Positions 1 to 8,257 of a stretch of DNA of 38,657 nt are shown one piece after another. Each line of letters begins with the position of its first letter. Position 1 is the stretch's first letter. Location of the stretch: NCBI GenBank assembly GCA_028282745.1, contig JANQHJ010000152.1, positions 1 through 38,657 of the forward strand. The letters are read 5' to 3'. Position numbers and translations under genes: made by a program. The notes beneath the pieces are model-generated. The model made no database searches. It was not told the DNA's origin and saw only the letters and a program-made list of their open reading frames with translations. This stretch comes from Sedimentisphaerales bacterium (GTDB lineage: Bacteria; Planctomycetota; Phycisphaerae; Sedimentisphaerales; Anaerobacaceae).

Positions 1-1
1 G

Positions 2-1060
2 ACCGACAGGCAACTCTTTAAAGAGAAATTACATTTTATGTTTGTCCGGCCGTTCAAGCTTTACTTCAGTACTTCACTGCGAGAGCAATGGATGCGTAAT
101 ATGGTTGAAGAAGGAAAGAAGAAACACATACTTACCGATGAGGATGCAAATACAATCCTATCACAGTTAAAAGAAAAATACATACAGCGGTATCTGATAA
201 GTCTTGTTGTTCACTTGATGACTTTGCCGCTGACCCAGATCGTTTCTTTTATAGTAGCTGCGGTTTATTATAAAAAGACCGGCGATGAAATCGGAGCCGG
301 CGGTATTCTTGTGCTATTCCAGATAATACCAGTTTCACCCGGTTCAATTGCAAGAGGTTCGTATGCTGTTGGGATAGCGATCTATGATCGAAGTTTCAAG
401 AATTACAATATCGCGGTCTTTTTAAGCTTCTTCAAATACATCGGTTATCTTGGCTTTCCGATCCAGATGACGAACCACTATCCGGCAATAGCCAGATTTA
501 TGGCAAGTCACTGGGCAACGGAGGCAGTGCATATTGTGCCCGTATTCGGTGAGCGCGGCGCGCTTTTGGAGCATTGGGTATTTTGCCTGTTCTATAACTG
601 GCCTTTGACCATCCGCAGGCGAATGGCAAGGAGAGCAGAACTTCGAACAGCTAAGCCTTCGAGATACTGGCAGGTAGTTCCAATTGCTTTGTTAGCCGGT
701 GCGGTATTCGCATCGATAGACTGGTTCTATGCAAATACCCAAGAAACACTGCCGACCATGAAGAACATCTGGTACGCAATTTTACTAATACCAATACTGT
801 GCGGAGCAGCTGTTACACTATTTGGGCGCGGAACGGTTTTGTGGAAACGATTTATTTCGGCTACCATTGCCGGGTTGCTAACTGGTGGTTTGTATTCAAC
901 TGCTTCATACTTTATAGCGAAACATTTCGAGGTCGGATTAGAGCCGCTCAAGACGTGGCCGTTCAGACTGTTTTTCTTCGCGGTGTTTGCCTGTATTGGG
1001 GCGATCATTACCGAATTGAAAATGCCCGATCCCGGTCTGAAAAATAAAGCTAAACTCTAA
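2..1060 (+). CDS. Polytopic membrane protein, 5'-truncated by the window edge
   Basis: The frame is open to the first base, so the gene probably starts outside the window. The first ATG, at 38, has only a distant purine run before it and is preceded in frame by ordinary codons. About seven or eight hydrophobic segments are visible. The first follows a charged, helical N-terminal part carrying WMRNMVEEG and LTDEDANTIL. A conserved-looking block (FFKYIGYLGFPIQM, HWATEAVHIVPVFGE, FYNWPLTIRRRMARR) sits between segments. I recall similar membrane regions forming the C-terminus of larger planctomycete proteins, some with an N-terminal lipopolysaccharide-kinase-like domain, but nothing here proves it. 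Function unknown. The gene ends just before a palindromic repeat and is not linked to the next gene. Confidence 0.7.
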   Translation, partial: TDRQLFKEKLHFMFVRPFKLYFSTSLREQWMRNMVEEGKKKHILTDEDANTILSQLKEKYIQRYLISLVVHLMTLPLTQIVSFIVAAVYYKKTGDEIGAGGILVLFQIIPVSPGSIARGSYAVGIAIYDRSFKNYNIAVFLSFFKYIGYLGFPIQMTNHYPAIARFMASHWATEAVHIVPVFGERGALLEHWVFCLFYNWPLTIRRRMARRAELRTAKPSRYWQVVPIALLAGAVFASIDWFYANTQETLPTMKNIWYAILLIPILCGAAVTLFGRGTVLWKRFISATIAGLLTGGLYSTASYFIAKHFEVGLEPLKTWPFRLFFFAVFACIGAIITELKMPDPGLKNKAKL

Positions 1061-1078
1061 AAATTGAATAAGCTTATC

Positions 1079-1165
1079 ATTGTCATTGCGAGCAAAGCGA
1101 AGCAATCTTGCTCTTTAGAACAGGAATTAAGATTGCCGCGTCGCTGCGCTCCTCGCAATGACAAT
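1079..1165. repeat. 87-bp palindromic dispersed-type repeat (CATTGCGAG family)
   Basis: The ends are perfect 14-base inverted repeats: ATTGTCATTGCGAG at 1079-1092 and its complement at 1152-1165. A second inner pair, GCAATCTT at 1102-1109 and AAGATTGC at 1129-1136, gives a long imperfect hairpin. Elements with GTCATTGCGAGC termini are widely dispersed in intergenic DNA of many bacteria and resemble REP or MITE units. It lies immediately downstream of the membrane-protein stop codon and has no T-run, so it is more likely a repeat than a terminator. Confidence 0.8.
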
Positions 1166-1285
1166 TTTTAGAGGTGCCTAAAAAGTTAATTTCTAATCAA
1201 ATCTTAGCAAAATAGCCCTTGCCAAATTGCCCAGATTACATAAAAATACTCGTAGTTTAGTATTAATTTGGAGATGTGTGCTGAA

Positions 1286-2044
1286 ATGTCAAACGGGCTC
1301 GTTTCACTTTGCGATGACTTTTATCTTGATCTGTGTGTGAACACCCAGCTTGATCTACCCACAGGCAGGGATACCGTTCTGTCATTTTTTGAGCGTATGC
1401 AAAAAAAGTATCCGACGATGGGTAATCTAATCAGGCGAAGCGAAAACGAATACTGCCTTCAGGAAGATCAGAGTTCCGGCTGTTATCGATGGGTAGCTAT
1501 GGAGACGGACAGGCTGGGTTCGGGGATGGTCAATCCGCTGCAATTCGTCGATGCCTATGAGCAGCATAAGTTAGTTATCGAGCTTGCTCCTTACATGCTT
1601 AGTCTAAGTCATCTCGATATAGGTTCACTTGATCTGACATTCGCTATGGATTTCGAATGCCCGGATAATCACGATGATGTTATATCCGAGGCGGTTTTCA
1701 GCACGAGTGCTTTTTCGACTTTGATGGAATTGCCGAATGTCAAGCCGATCGGCATATCCCCGGTGGCGGTGCTGAGCCTTTCGGAGGATAACTATACGCA
1801 GGCTCGCATCAGTATCGAATCGAAGACGAGCGTTTATGACCCGCGTAAGGCCAAGGAAGCTACGGATCAGGCGATAAGTTTATCGCTTACCGTCAGGCAA
1901 TATCCCCACGCCGATGCAAAGTTCGATCCGCTGGCGTCGTTCGATAATCAGTGCCGGGTAGCGGAGGAATTGATGAGTGAAAAAATAGTGCCTAATTTTG
2001 TCAGGCCTTTGTTGAATGTTATCGCTCAAAGAAGACTTGGATAA
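1286..2044 (+). CDS. Conserved hypothetical protein, planctomycete type (252 aa)
   Basis: A soluble acidic protein with no signal peptide or membrane segment and no domain I can name. It begins MSNGLVSLCDDFY and carries the phrases FFERMQKKYPTM, RWVAMETDR, FDPLASFDNQCRVAEEL and VPNFVRPL. From memory this N-terminus matches a family found in many Planctomycetes, which is why I prefer the ATG at 1286. In-frame alternatives are ATG 1274 and TTG 1268. The purine-rich GGAG at 1270-1273 lies 12 bases before ATG 1286 but is too close to ATG 1274. A weak promoter-like TTGCCA at 1219-1224 lies upstream. The gene stands alone between a repeat and two hairpins. Function unknown. Confidence 0.75.
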   Translation: MSNGLVSLCDDFYLDLCVNTQLDLPTGRDTVLSFFERMQKKYPTMGNLIRRSENEYCLQEDQSSGCYRWVAMETDRLGSGMVNPLQFVDAYEQHKLVIELAPYMLSLSHLDIGSLDLTFAMDFECPDNHDDVISEAVFSTSAFSTLMELPNVKPIGISPVAVLSLSEDNYTQARISIESKTSVYDPRKAKEATDQAISLSLTVRQYPHADAKFDPLASFDNQCRVAEELMSEKIVPNFVRPLLNVIAQRRLG

Positions 2045-2060
2045 TTAATAGTATATAACT

Positions 2061-2083
2061 CAAACTGACCATAGATCAGTTTG
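2061..2083. repeat. Short inverted repeat after the 252-aa gene
   Basis: CAAACTGA at 2061-2068 pairs perfectly with TCAGTTTG at 2076-2083 around a 7-base loop, 17 bases after the stop codon. The following bases are A-rich rather than T-rich. It could stabilise the mRNA 3' end, but it is not a clear terminator on the + strand. Confidence 0.4.
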
Positions 2084-2121
2084 AAAATTAAAAAATCAAA
2101 GTGTAAAGTGCAAAATTGAGG

Positions 2122-2160
2122 AGTCCGCCAAAGGCGGACTGCTGATTTTATTTTTGTTTT
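2122..2160 (+). terminator. GC-rich hairpin followed by a T-rich tract, possible terminator
   Basis: AGTCCGCC at 2122-2129 and GGCGGACT at 2133-2140 form a perfect 8-bp GC-rich stem with an AAA loop. A T-rich stretch (2145-2160) begins four bases after the stem, not directly at it. That gap weakens the terminator call. A dispersed palindrome is the alternative. Confidence 0.45.
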
Positions 2161-2250
2161 AGCGTTGTATAACATTATGTGAAAAAACTAGTTATATCAA
2201 AAATAATTGATAGAACGGTCAGTTCGAGACTCTAAACCGAAAGGATTCTA

Positions 2251-2712
2251 ATGGCTATCGAAGCTCCGTATAGTAAGTACAGAAGACAAAACTGCGTAAT
2301 TATCGCCTTGATTCTGGTAATTCTTTCCGGCTGGTGTGCCTATGATGGTTATATGAATGACAAGTGGATCGAAGAGCACACAAATGAAGACGGCGGCCCC
2401 CAGCCGTATTTGACTTTCAACCGGCAGTGTCCTTTCTATGCTATCCCGGCGGCTGTGCTGGTGATGGGGTTCTGGTTTGTTGTACGCAATAAAAAGATAA
2501 TCGGTGATGAAAATGAGCTTATTATCAGTGAAAATGAAAAAATTCCTTATGATTCGATAGAAAAAATCGACAAGACGCATTTCGATTCCAAGGGATATTT
2601 CACAATAACTTATAAAGATTCTCAGGGCACTGAGGTAGATAAAACCATCAGCTATAAGGCTTATGACGGCTTGAAGGGGCTTTTGGAGCATATAGTCGAA
2701 AAAATCAGTTGA
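2251..2712 (+). CDS. Small membrane protein with PH-like C-terminal half (153 aa)
   Basis: The ATG follows AAAGGA with about 6-base spacing, a good ribosome site. A hydrophobic helix near residues 15-33 and another near 68-84 bracket a hydrophilic, probably external loop of about 35 residues. The remaining 65 residues are a cytoplasmic beta-rich stretch (DENELIISENEKIPYDSIEKI, then SKGYFTITYKD) of the style seen in bacterial PH-like membrane proteins. That fold is inferred from pattern only and no function follows. The gene is monocistronic, closed by a strong hairpin 34 bases after the stop and before purA. Confidence 0.75.
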   Translation: MAIEAPYSKYRRQNCVIIALILVILSGWCAYDGYMNDKWIEEHTNEDGGPQPYLTFNRQCPFYAIPAAVLVMGFWFVVRNKKIIGDENELIISENEKIPYDSIEKIDKTHFDSKGYFTITYKDSQGTEVDKTISYKAYDGLKGLLEHIVEKIS

Positions 2713-2745
2713 AATTAGCCCGGTAAAAACTAAAATTGTCTGACC

Positions 2746-2792
2746 AACCGCAATAGACTCGATCAAGCAGCTATTGCGGTTTATCTTTGTTA
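2746..2792 (+). terminator. Hairpin terminator between the small membrane protein and purA
   Basis: AACCGCAATAG at 2746-2756 pairs perfectly with CTATTGCGGTT at 2771-2781, giving an 11-bp stem with a 14-base loop and a T-rich tail (TTATCTTTGTT). It lies 34 bases past the upstream stop codon and 39 bases before purA. It could end the first transcript or attenuate read-through into purA. Confidence 0.55.
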
Positions 2793-2819
2793 GAAAAACT
2801 TTTTTAAAAAGGTACCAAA

Positions 2820-4100
2820 ATGAATACTTGTGTTGTTGGATTGCAATGGGGCGACGAAGGAAAGGGCAAAATCGTCGATATCCTGGCGGAAGAAGCCCAG
2901 ATCGTTGTCAGATACGCAGGCGGCGCCAATGCCGGACATACTGTTGTTGTCGGCGATGAGAAATTCGCACTTCATTTGCTGCCGAGCGGCTCGGTCAGGC
3001 AGGACGCTATCTGCGTGATAGCCAACGGTGTCGTGCTGGACCCCGAATGTGTGATTGGTGAGATTGAATCGATCGCCGAAAGAGGTATCAGCCTTGCCGG
3101 TAGATTGTTTATCAGCCAGAATGCACATTTAGTGCTCGATTACCACAAGGCTGAGGATCAGCATCGCGAAAACGCGCTCGGTAAAAATAAGATCGGTACA
3201 ACAATCAGGGGAATCGGGCCGTGCTACGCTGATAAGATCGGAAGAAGCTATGCTGTTAGGGTAGCCGATCTGTGCGATCTTGACACGCTAAAAGAAAAGC
3301 TCGGTAAAAACATCGATTACAAAAACAAGCTTTTCTCAGCACTATATCAGGCCGAGCCAATGTCAGTCGATAATATCTATGAAAAATGCAAGCTGTTCGC
3401 CAAGAAGCTTGCCCCTTATATTTCGGATACGACTGAGCTTCTGCATAGTTCGATAGATGAAGGTAAATCGATACTCTTCGAGGGCGCTCAGGGAACACTG
3501 CTCGATCTGGACCACGGCACGTTCCCGTTCGTAACAAGTTCGAACGCCAGTTCGCTCGGTATGAGTGCCGGCTGTGGTGTTCCGGCAAGGCTGGTCGATA
3601 AATTCATCGGCGTTGTTAAAGCCTATACTACGAGAGTTGGTCAGGGGCCATTCCCATCCGAACAAGATAACGAGATCGGTGATTATATCCGCGAGAAAGG
3701 TCATGAATATGGCACAACAACGGGACGTCCGAGGCGATGCGGATGGTTCGACGCGGTGGCTGTGAATTATTCTGTAACTATCGGGGGGATAGATCAGATA
3801 GCCCTGTTGCACCTTGATACTATTTCGAGCATGGAAGAGCTGAAAGTCTGTAAGGCTTATGAAATCGACGGTAAGGTTACTTCTTTCTTCCCGTCAGACG
3901 CAGGGACGCTTGCGAAAGTAAAGTGTGTTTATGAGACGGTGCCCGGCTGGGATGAGGACATAACAGGGGTAGAAACCTATGCGGAACTACCAGAGAACGC
4001 CCGTAAGTATGTGAATCTCGTCGAAAAGCTGACCGGAACGCCGGTATCAATGGTGGGCGTTGGGCCTAAACGTAAGCAAACTATTATTCGGTCGCGATAA
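2820..4100 (+). CDS. purA: Adenylosuccinate synthase
   Basis: Catalyses GTP-dependent joining of IMP and aspartate to adenylosuccinate, the first committed step to AMP, in the cytoplasm. The N-terminal nucleotide loop GDEGKGK is at residues 11-17, with catalytic Asp12 and His40 (NAGHTVV). The IMP-binding GTTIRGIGPCYADK and the loop TTTGRPRRCGWFD are intact, as is the C-terminal GVGPKRKQTI. Length 426 aa is normal for the family. ATG 2820 follows AAGGT with correct spacing. It heads a dense + strand cluster: uppS begins 5 bases after its stop. No promoter was recognised in the short gap behind the upstream hairpin. Confidence 0.98.
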   Translation: MNTCVVGLQWGDEGKGKIVDILAEEAQIVVRYAGGANAGHTVVVGDEKFALHLLPSGSVRQDAICVIANGVVLDPECVIGEIESIAERGISLAGRLFISQNAHLVLDYHKAEDQHRENALGKNKIGTTIRGIGPCYADKIGRSYAVRVADLCDLDTLKEKLGKNIDYKNKLFSALYQAEPMSVDNIYEKCKLFAKKLAPYISDTTELLHSSIDEGKSILFEGAQGTLLDLDHGTFPFVTSSNASSLGMSAGCGVPARLVDKFIGVVKAYTTRVGQGPFPSEQDNEIGDYIREKGHEYGTTTGRPRRCGWFDAVAVNYSVTIGGIDQIALLHLDTISSMEELKVCKAYEIDGKVTSFFPSDAGTLAKVKCVYETVPGWDEDITGVETYAELPENARKYVNLVEKLTGTPVSMVGVGPKRKQTIIRSR

Positions 4101-4105
4101 ATTAA

Positions 4106-4888
4106 TTGGCTTCTTTCGAAGAAAAACGGATTAAAACAGCAGAACGGCTTGGAATCGGGCCTGAGCAGATCCCCCGTCACATTGCCATTATCATGGACGG
4201 TAACGGTCGATGGGCACAGGAGAAAGGTAAGCCTCGCTTTCAGGGGCACAGGCAAGGCGGAAAAACCGTCGAGAACATCGCTGTGCATTGTGTTGAGCTT
4301 GGTATTGAAGCATTGACACTGTACTCGTTCAGCGTCGAGAACTGGAAGCGTCCGCAAGCTGAAGTTGACGGGCTGATGCATCTCTATACACGTTATCTTG
4401 TCGCAATCCGGCCAATGCTCGAAAGGAATAATGTAAGGCTGCTGCATGTCGGAACGCTGGACAATCTACCGGATAAGCTTATAAAAGAATTGAGTAAAAC
4501 TATGGAGCTGACCGGCAAAAACACCGGTATGAAGCTGGCGTTGGCACTTAACTACGGCGGCAGGGATGAAATTACCAACGCAGTCAAGCAGATCGCAGAA
4601 GAATATAAAGACGGAAGTATCAATCTCGATGAGATCGACCACAACTGCATAAGCAATCATTTATATACCAAAGAGCTAAAAGATCCCGATCTGCTTATCA
4701 GGACGGCTAACGAACTACGGGTCAGTAATTTTCTTTTATGGCAGATATCGTATTCCGAGTTTTATGTCACCGAAACATACTGGCCGGACTTCTCCGAAGA
4801 AAAACTTGAGCAGGCGATAGTTACTTACTCAAGCAGAGTAAGACGATTCGGTAAGACTAACGAACAACTCAAAGAAAAAACAAATTAG
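4106..4888 (+). CDS. uppS: Isoprenyl transferase (undecaprenyl diphosphate synthase)
   Basis: Cis-prenyltransferase that extends farnesyl diphosphate with isopentenyl diphosphate to make the C55 carrier lipid for cell-wall and surface-polymer synthesis. IMDGNGRWA carries the catalytic Asp31, followed by GHRQGG, and the substrate-binding block RTANELRVSNFLLWQ keeps both arginines. The more usual reading is RTSGE.R, so the small residues between them differ. Length 260 aa is normal. The start is TTG, 5 bases after the purA stop, with no ribosome site; translation probably re-initiates after purA. The next ATG lies inside the active-site motif, so a later start is excluded. Confidence 0.96.
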   Translation: MASFEEKRIKTAERLGIGPEQIPRHIAIIMDGNGRWAQEKGKPRFQGHRQGGKTVENIAVHCVELGIEALTLYSFSVENWKRPQAEVDGLMHLYTRYLVAIRPMLERNNVRLLHVGTLDNLPDKLIKELSKTMELTGKNTGMKLALALNYGGRDEITNAVKQIAEEYKDGSINLDEIDHNCISNHLYTKELKDPDLLIRTANELRVSNFLLWQISYSEFYVTETYWPDFSEEKLEQAIVTYSSRVRRFGKTNEQLKEKTN

Positions 4889-4905
4889 TTAATAATCGAG
4901 TAGAT

Positions 4906-5766
4906 ATGCTCAAATACAGACTGATATTTGGAATCTTAATGGTAGTGTTGCTTGTGGGGATATTGTTTTTCGACGCATGGCTTGACGGCTCAATCAGAGA
5001 TTCTATCGAAAACAAACCCGTACAATCAACTTTGTTTTATGTTCTCGTTGCCCTACTTGTGAGCTTGGGGCAGATAGAAATATCAACCCTTGCCTCCAAT
5101 AAAGGCGTTAATATTTTTAAACCATTTGCGATGATCGCTTCAATCCTTTTAGCCGGTACATGGTACTGGCCGCAATTACTGAACAGGATAGATCCGGGAA
5201 TGTATCTGGGTCTTATGATCTCATTGTGCATCGGCTTGCTGTTCGTAATTCAATACCTGAAGTTCGGCACAACCGGTATAATGACAAATTGCGGGGCAAA
5301 TTTTTTCAGCATTTGTTATCTTGGCGTCCTGGCGTCATTTACAGTCGCTATCCGAATCCACTTCGGGCTCTATACATTATTCATGTTCGTTTTCACCATA
5401 AAGTGCTGTGATATAGGCGCTTACGCAGTCGGGTCGCTATGGGGAAAACGCAAATTTTCACCTAATATCAGTCCTAAAAAGACATGGGAAGGTATGGCCG
5501 GCGGAATAGTTTTATCGTTGATAGTCGCGATTCTATTCGCCGTGATTTTTGGTATAATGCCATGGTACTGGGCAATCGTATTTGCGAGCGTTTTTGCCTT
5601 TGTCGGGCAACTCGGTGATCTCGCTGAATCGCTGATCAAACGTGATGCCGAGCAGAAAGATTCGGCAGCTGTTGTGCCCGGATTCGGTGGGATACTCGAT
5701 TTAATCGATTCGCCGATAATGGCAGCGCCTTTTGCGTACTTTTTTTTCAGGCTTATTTGTTCGTAG
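4906..5766 (+). CDS. cdsA: Phosphatidate cytidylyltransferase
   Basis: Membrane enzyme converting phosphatidic acid and CTP to CDP-diacylglycerol, the precursor of bacterial phospholipids. The protein is almost wholly hydrophobic, with roughly eight membrane segments. The family signature lies near the C-terminus: KRDAEQKDS followed by VPGFGGILDLIDS. The usual form ends G(G)xxDRxDS, so here Leu takes the place of the common Arg. ISPKKTWEGMAGG, also typical, is present at about residue 186. It follows uppS by 17 bases, a common pairing in bacteria, but the usual downstream dxr and rseP genes are absent here. Confidence 0.94.
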   Translation: MLKYRLIFGILMVVLLVGILFFDAWLDGSIRDSIENKPVQSTLFYVLVALLVSLGQIEISTLASNKGVNIFKPFAMIASILLAGTWYWPQLLNRIDPGMYLGLMISLCIGLLFVIQYLKFGTTGIMTNCGANFFSICYLGVLASFTVAIRIHFGLYTLFMFVFTIKCCDIGAYAVGSLWGKRKFSPNISPKKTWEGMAGGIVLSLIVAILFAVIFGIMPWYWAIVFASVFAFVGQLGDLAESLIKRDAEQKDSAAVVPGFGGILDLIDSPIMAAPFAYFFFRLICS

Positions 5767-5779
5767 TTAGAGGCTTATT

Positions 5780-6727
5780 TTGGAAGTAACGATACAATTA
5801 GAGCCTATACATAACCAGGTCGAGCTTTTCGGCCCGGCTGATGCGCATCTTCGCCTTCTGCGAAAAAGCTTCGGAGTCCAGATAACGGCACGCAATGAAA
5901 ATCTGCATATCAAAGGTCAGGCCGAAAATGTAAATGCCGCGGCGGAGGCGCTGGACAAGATGCAAAAGCATCTTATCCGCCACGGCAGCATAGACAAGAA
6001 AGATGTAGAGTTATTCATCGAACACCGCATAAGCGACGGTGACAAAAAGACCAGTGAGGCTCTGACCGTTTACGCACAGAAAAAAGTCATCGAACCATCT
6101 ACCGCCGGGCAGCTAAAGTATATAGAGACAATGCTTAATAATGATGTGACTTTTTGTATAGGCCCGGCTGGGACAGGGAAAACCTATCTGGCTGTGTCCG
6201 TAGCTGTTTCTATGCTGAAAAAGAAACAAATACGAAGGATAATCCTGGCCCGCCCTGCTGTTGAAGCGGGTGAAAAACTCGGGTTCTTACCCGGCGACCT
6301 GCAGGCCAAGGTAAATCCTTATCTAAGGCCCCTTTTCGACGCCCTGGGCGACATGATGGACTTTACACAGGTCAGGAAATTCACCGAACTGGATATTATA
6401 GAAATTATCCCACTTGCTTTTATGCGTGGGCGTACACTGAATGATTCTGTTATAATATGCGACGAGGCCCAGAATACTTCGCCGTTACAGATGCTTATGG
6501 TGCTGACAAGGCTGGGGCTGGGCTCAAAAATGATAATTACAGGTGACATAACACAAGTTGACCTTGCCAAGGGGCAAAAAAGCGGGATGGTCGAGGCTAT
6601 TGAAAAACTAAGGAACATTAAAGGTATCGGGTACGTAGAACTTGACCAGCAGGATATTGTAAGACATAAGCTTGTACAAAAGATCGTTCAGGCATACGAT
6701 CCGAGAAATAATACGAATAGCGAATAA
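5780..6727 (+). CDS. phoH: PhoH-family ATPase (PhoH/YbeZ)
   Basis: Cytoplasmic P-loop NTPase, usually encoded beside YbeY and implicated in RNA handling. Residues 1-75 resemble a small KH-like nucleic-acid-binding region. The Walker A motif GPAGTGKT begins at residue 128, the Walker B-like ICDEAQNTS lies near 231 and MIITGDITQVDL near 254. The TTG start at 5780 has AGAGG eight bases upstream, and the cdsA stop is 13 bases before it. The order phoH, HD-hydrolase, ybeY, CBS/CorC protein is conserved in many bacteria and supports shared expression. Confidence 0.95.
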   Translation: MEVTIQLEPIHNQVELFGPADAHLRLLRKSFGVQITARNENLHIKGQAENVNAAAEALDKMQKHLIRHGSIDKKDVELFIEHRISDGDKKTSEALTVYAQKKVIEPSTAGQLKYIETMLNNDVTFCIGPAGTGKTYLAVSVAVSMLKKKQIRRIILARPAVEAGEKLGFLPGDLQAKVNPYLRPLFDALGDMMDFTQVRKFTELDIIEIIPLAFMRGRTLNDSVIICDEAQNTSPLQMLMVLTRLGLGSKMIITGDITQVDLAKGQKSGMVEAIEKLRNIKGIGYVELDQQDIVRHKLVQKIVQAYDPRNNTNSE

Positions 6728-6732
6728 TAATT

Positions 6733-8235
6733 ATGCGTTTTTTCTGGCTAAAAAAATTAAATCCGAGGCGTTCTCAGGTTAGAAAATCTATCGCGGCCGA
6801 ACGGGCAGCGAGGAGAAAACGTTTTCTGAGCCCGGACGTGGTCAACTCATCATTATTATGGCTACTATTCGTATCTTTGGCTATTGTGATTATCGCCGTA
6901 GGATTAGGATCGAAAATACAGGCCCTGGCAACGGCATTTGTAGTAACTGCGGTTTCATTAGCGGCGGCCCTATATATCCACCATTATCAGCGGCGAGTAA
7001 TCAAAAATCACGCGCGCGCAATCGCCCTGTTGATACTGTTTTTATTTTTGCTGCTTATTACCAAAATAGGCTCGAATGCGCATCTTGCCTTCGCCACAGG
7101 CACAGCGGCCATTGTAGCGATCATTATGGTAATAGCATATAATCAGCGATTCGCCATCGGAATAAGCACTTTTTATTGCCTGCTGGCGGCTTGTGCGGTT
7201 GGTCAGGAATATCAATTCCGGGCTCTTGTAACAATGTGCGCTGCATCTTATACCTGCTGCATGTCACTTAAAGAGATCCGTACCCGAGATAAATTATTAC
7301 AGGTTGGTATAATCGGGGCCTTTGTGGTTTTCGTCGTATCGTTAGCTATGAACTTTTTGCCCCCTGAGCCCGATTACCTGAAGGCCTTAGGCGAAGCCGG
7401 GCTGCAGGGATTATCTCTGCCGGTAATCTGCATTATCATACAGGGATTACTGCCCTATATTGAAAAAGCATTTCGAATCGCCACCAGTATGACGCTGCTG
7501 GACTACAGCGACGCGAATCAGCCTTTGCTTAAACGTTTGGCAATGGAGGCACCGGGGACTTTTAGTCATTGCCTTATGGTAGGGTCCATAGCAGAGGCAG
7601 CCGCTGAATCGATCGGCAGGAATGGTTTGCTCTGTCGAGTCGGAGCTTATTACCATGATATCGGTAAGATCGCCAAACCGAACTACTTCGTCGAAAACCA
7701 GGTCGGAAGCAATAGTAAACATGATGATCTTTCGCCGGCGATGAGCCAGCTTATAATTGCCGGCCATGTCAAAGATGGTAAAGAAATCGCAAAAGAGTAT
7801 AAGCTGCCGTCAATTATCAGGCAGTTCATTGAAACGCACCACGGCACTACACTCATTGAATATTTCTATAATGAGGCCGTCAAAAAGAGCAATGACAAAC
7901 AACAGCCACCGCCTTCGGAAACGGAATTCCGGTACGAAGGGCCGAGGCCAAGTACGAAAGAAGCAGCTATTGTTATGTTAGCTGATGCCATTGAGTCAGC
8001 GGTCAGGGCGTTGCAGGATATAACGCCAGCGAGAATCGAGGCGGTAGTAAAAAATGTAGCGGCTAAAAGATTGCAGGACGGCCAGTTCGATAACTGTGAT
8101 ATGACCTTCAGAGAGTTAGCACAGGTCGAAGCCAGTATGGTGAAAACTTTAAGCGCTCATTATCACGGTAGAATTGCTTATCCTGAAAAGGTGGATGAGC
8201 CGCCGAAAACAGAAGAATCCGCGGAGCAGAAATAA
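6733..8235 (+). CDS. pgpH: PgpH-like membrane HD hydrolase, short form
   Basis: The family includes c-di-AMP phosphodiesterases of the YqfF/PgpH type. About seven membrane segments (residues 40-245) lead into a cytoplasmic HD domain. Metal-binding residues are visible in order: His in FSHCLMV, the HD pair H308-D309 in YYHDIGK, His in AGHVKDG, the pair in ETHHGT and Asp in MLADAIES. Full-length relatives of about 700 aa have a large extracellular domain before the membrane part. Here only some 35 basic residues precede it, so that sensory domain is missing. ATG 6733 is 5 bases past phoH. The C-terminus is charged and probably disordered. Activity on c-di-AMP is inferred from family only. Confidence 0.92.
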   Translation: MRFFWLKKLNPRRSQVRKSIAAERAARRKRFLSPDVVNSSLLWLLFVSLAIVIIAVGLGSKIQALATAFVVTAVSLAAALYIHHYQRRVIKNHARAIALLILFLFLLLITKIGSNAHLAFATGTAAIVAIIMVIAYNQRFAIGISTFYCLLAACAVGQEYQFRALVTMCAASYTCCMSLKEIRTRDKLLQVGIIGAFVVFVVSLAMNFLPPEPDYLKALGEAGLQGLSLPVICIIIQGLLPYIEKAFRIATSMTLLDYSDANQPLLKRLAMEAPGTFSHCLMVGSIAEAAAESIGRNGLLCRVGAYYHDIGKIAKPNYFVENQVGSNSKHDDLSPAMSQLIIAGHVKDGKEIAKEYKLPSIIRQFIETHHGTTLIEYFYNEAVKKSNDKQQPPPSETEFRYEGPRPSTKEAAIVMLADAIESAVRALQDITPARIEAVVKNVAAKRLQDGQFDNCDMTFRELAQVEASMVKTLSAHYHGRIAYPEKVDEPPKTEESAEQK

Positions 8236-8257
8236 CAGCAGTAAATAAAGTAATAAA

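Noticed and set aside
2248-2766. Open frame on the - strand, 172 codons
   Set aside because: Antisense to the small membrane protein at 2251, which has a good ribosome site. The apparent hydrophobic stretches mirror the sense gene.
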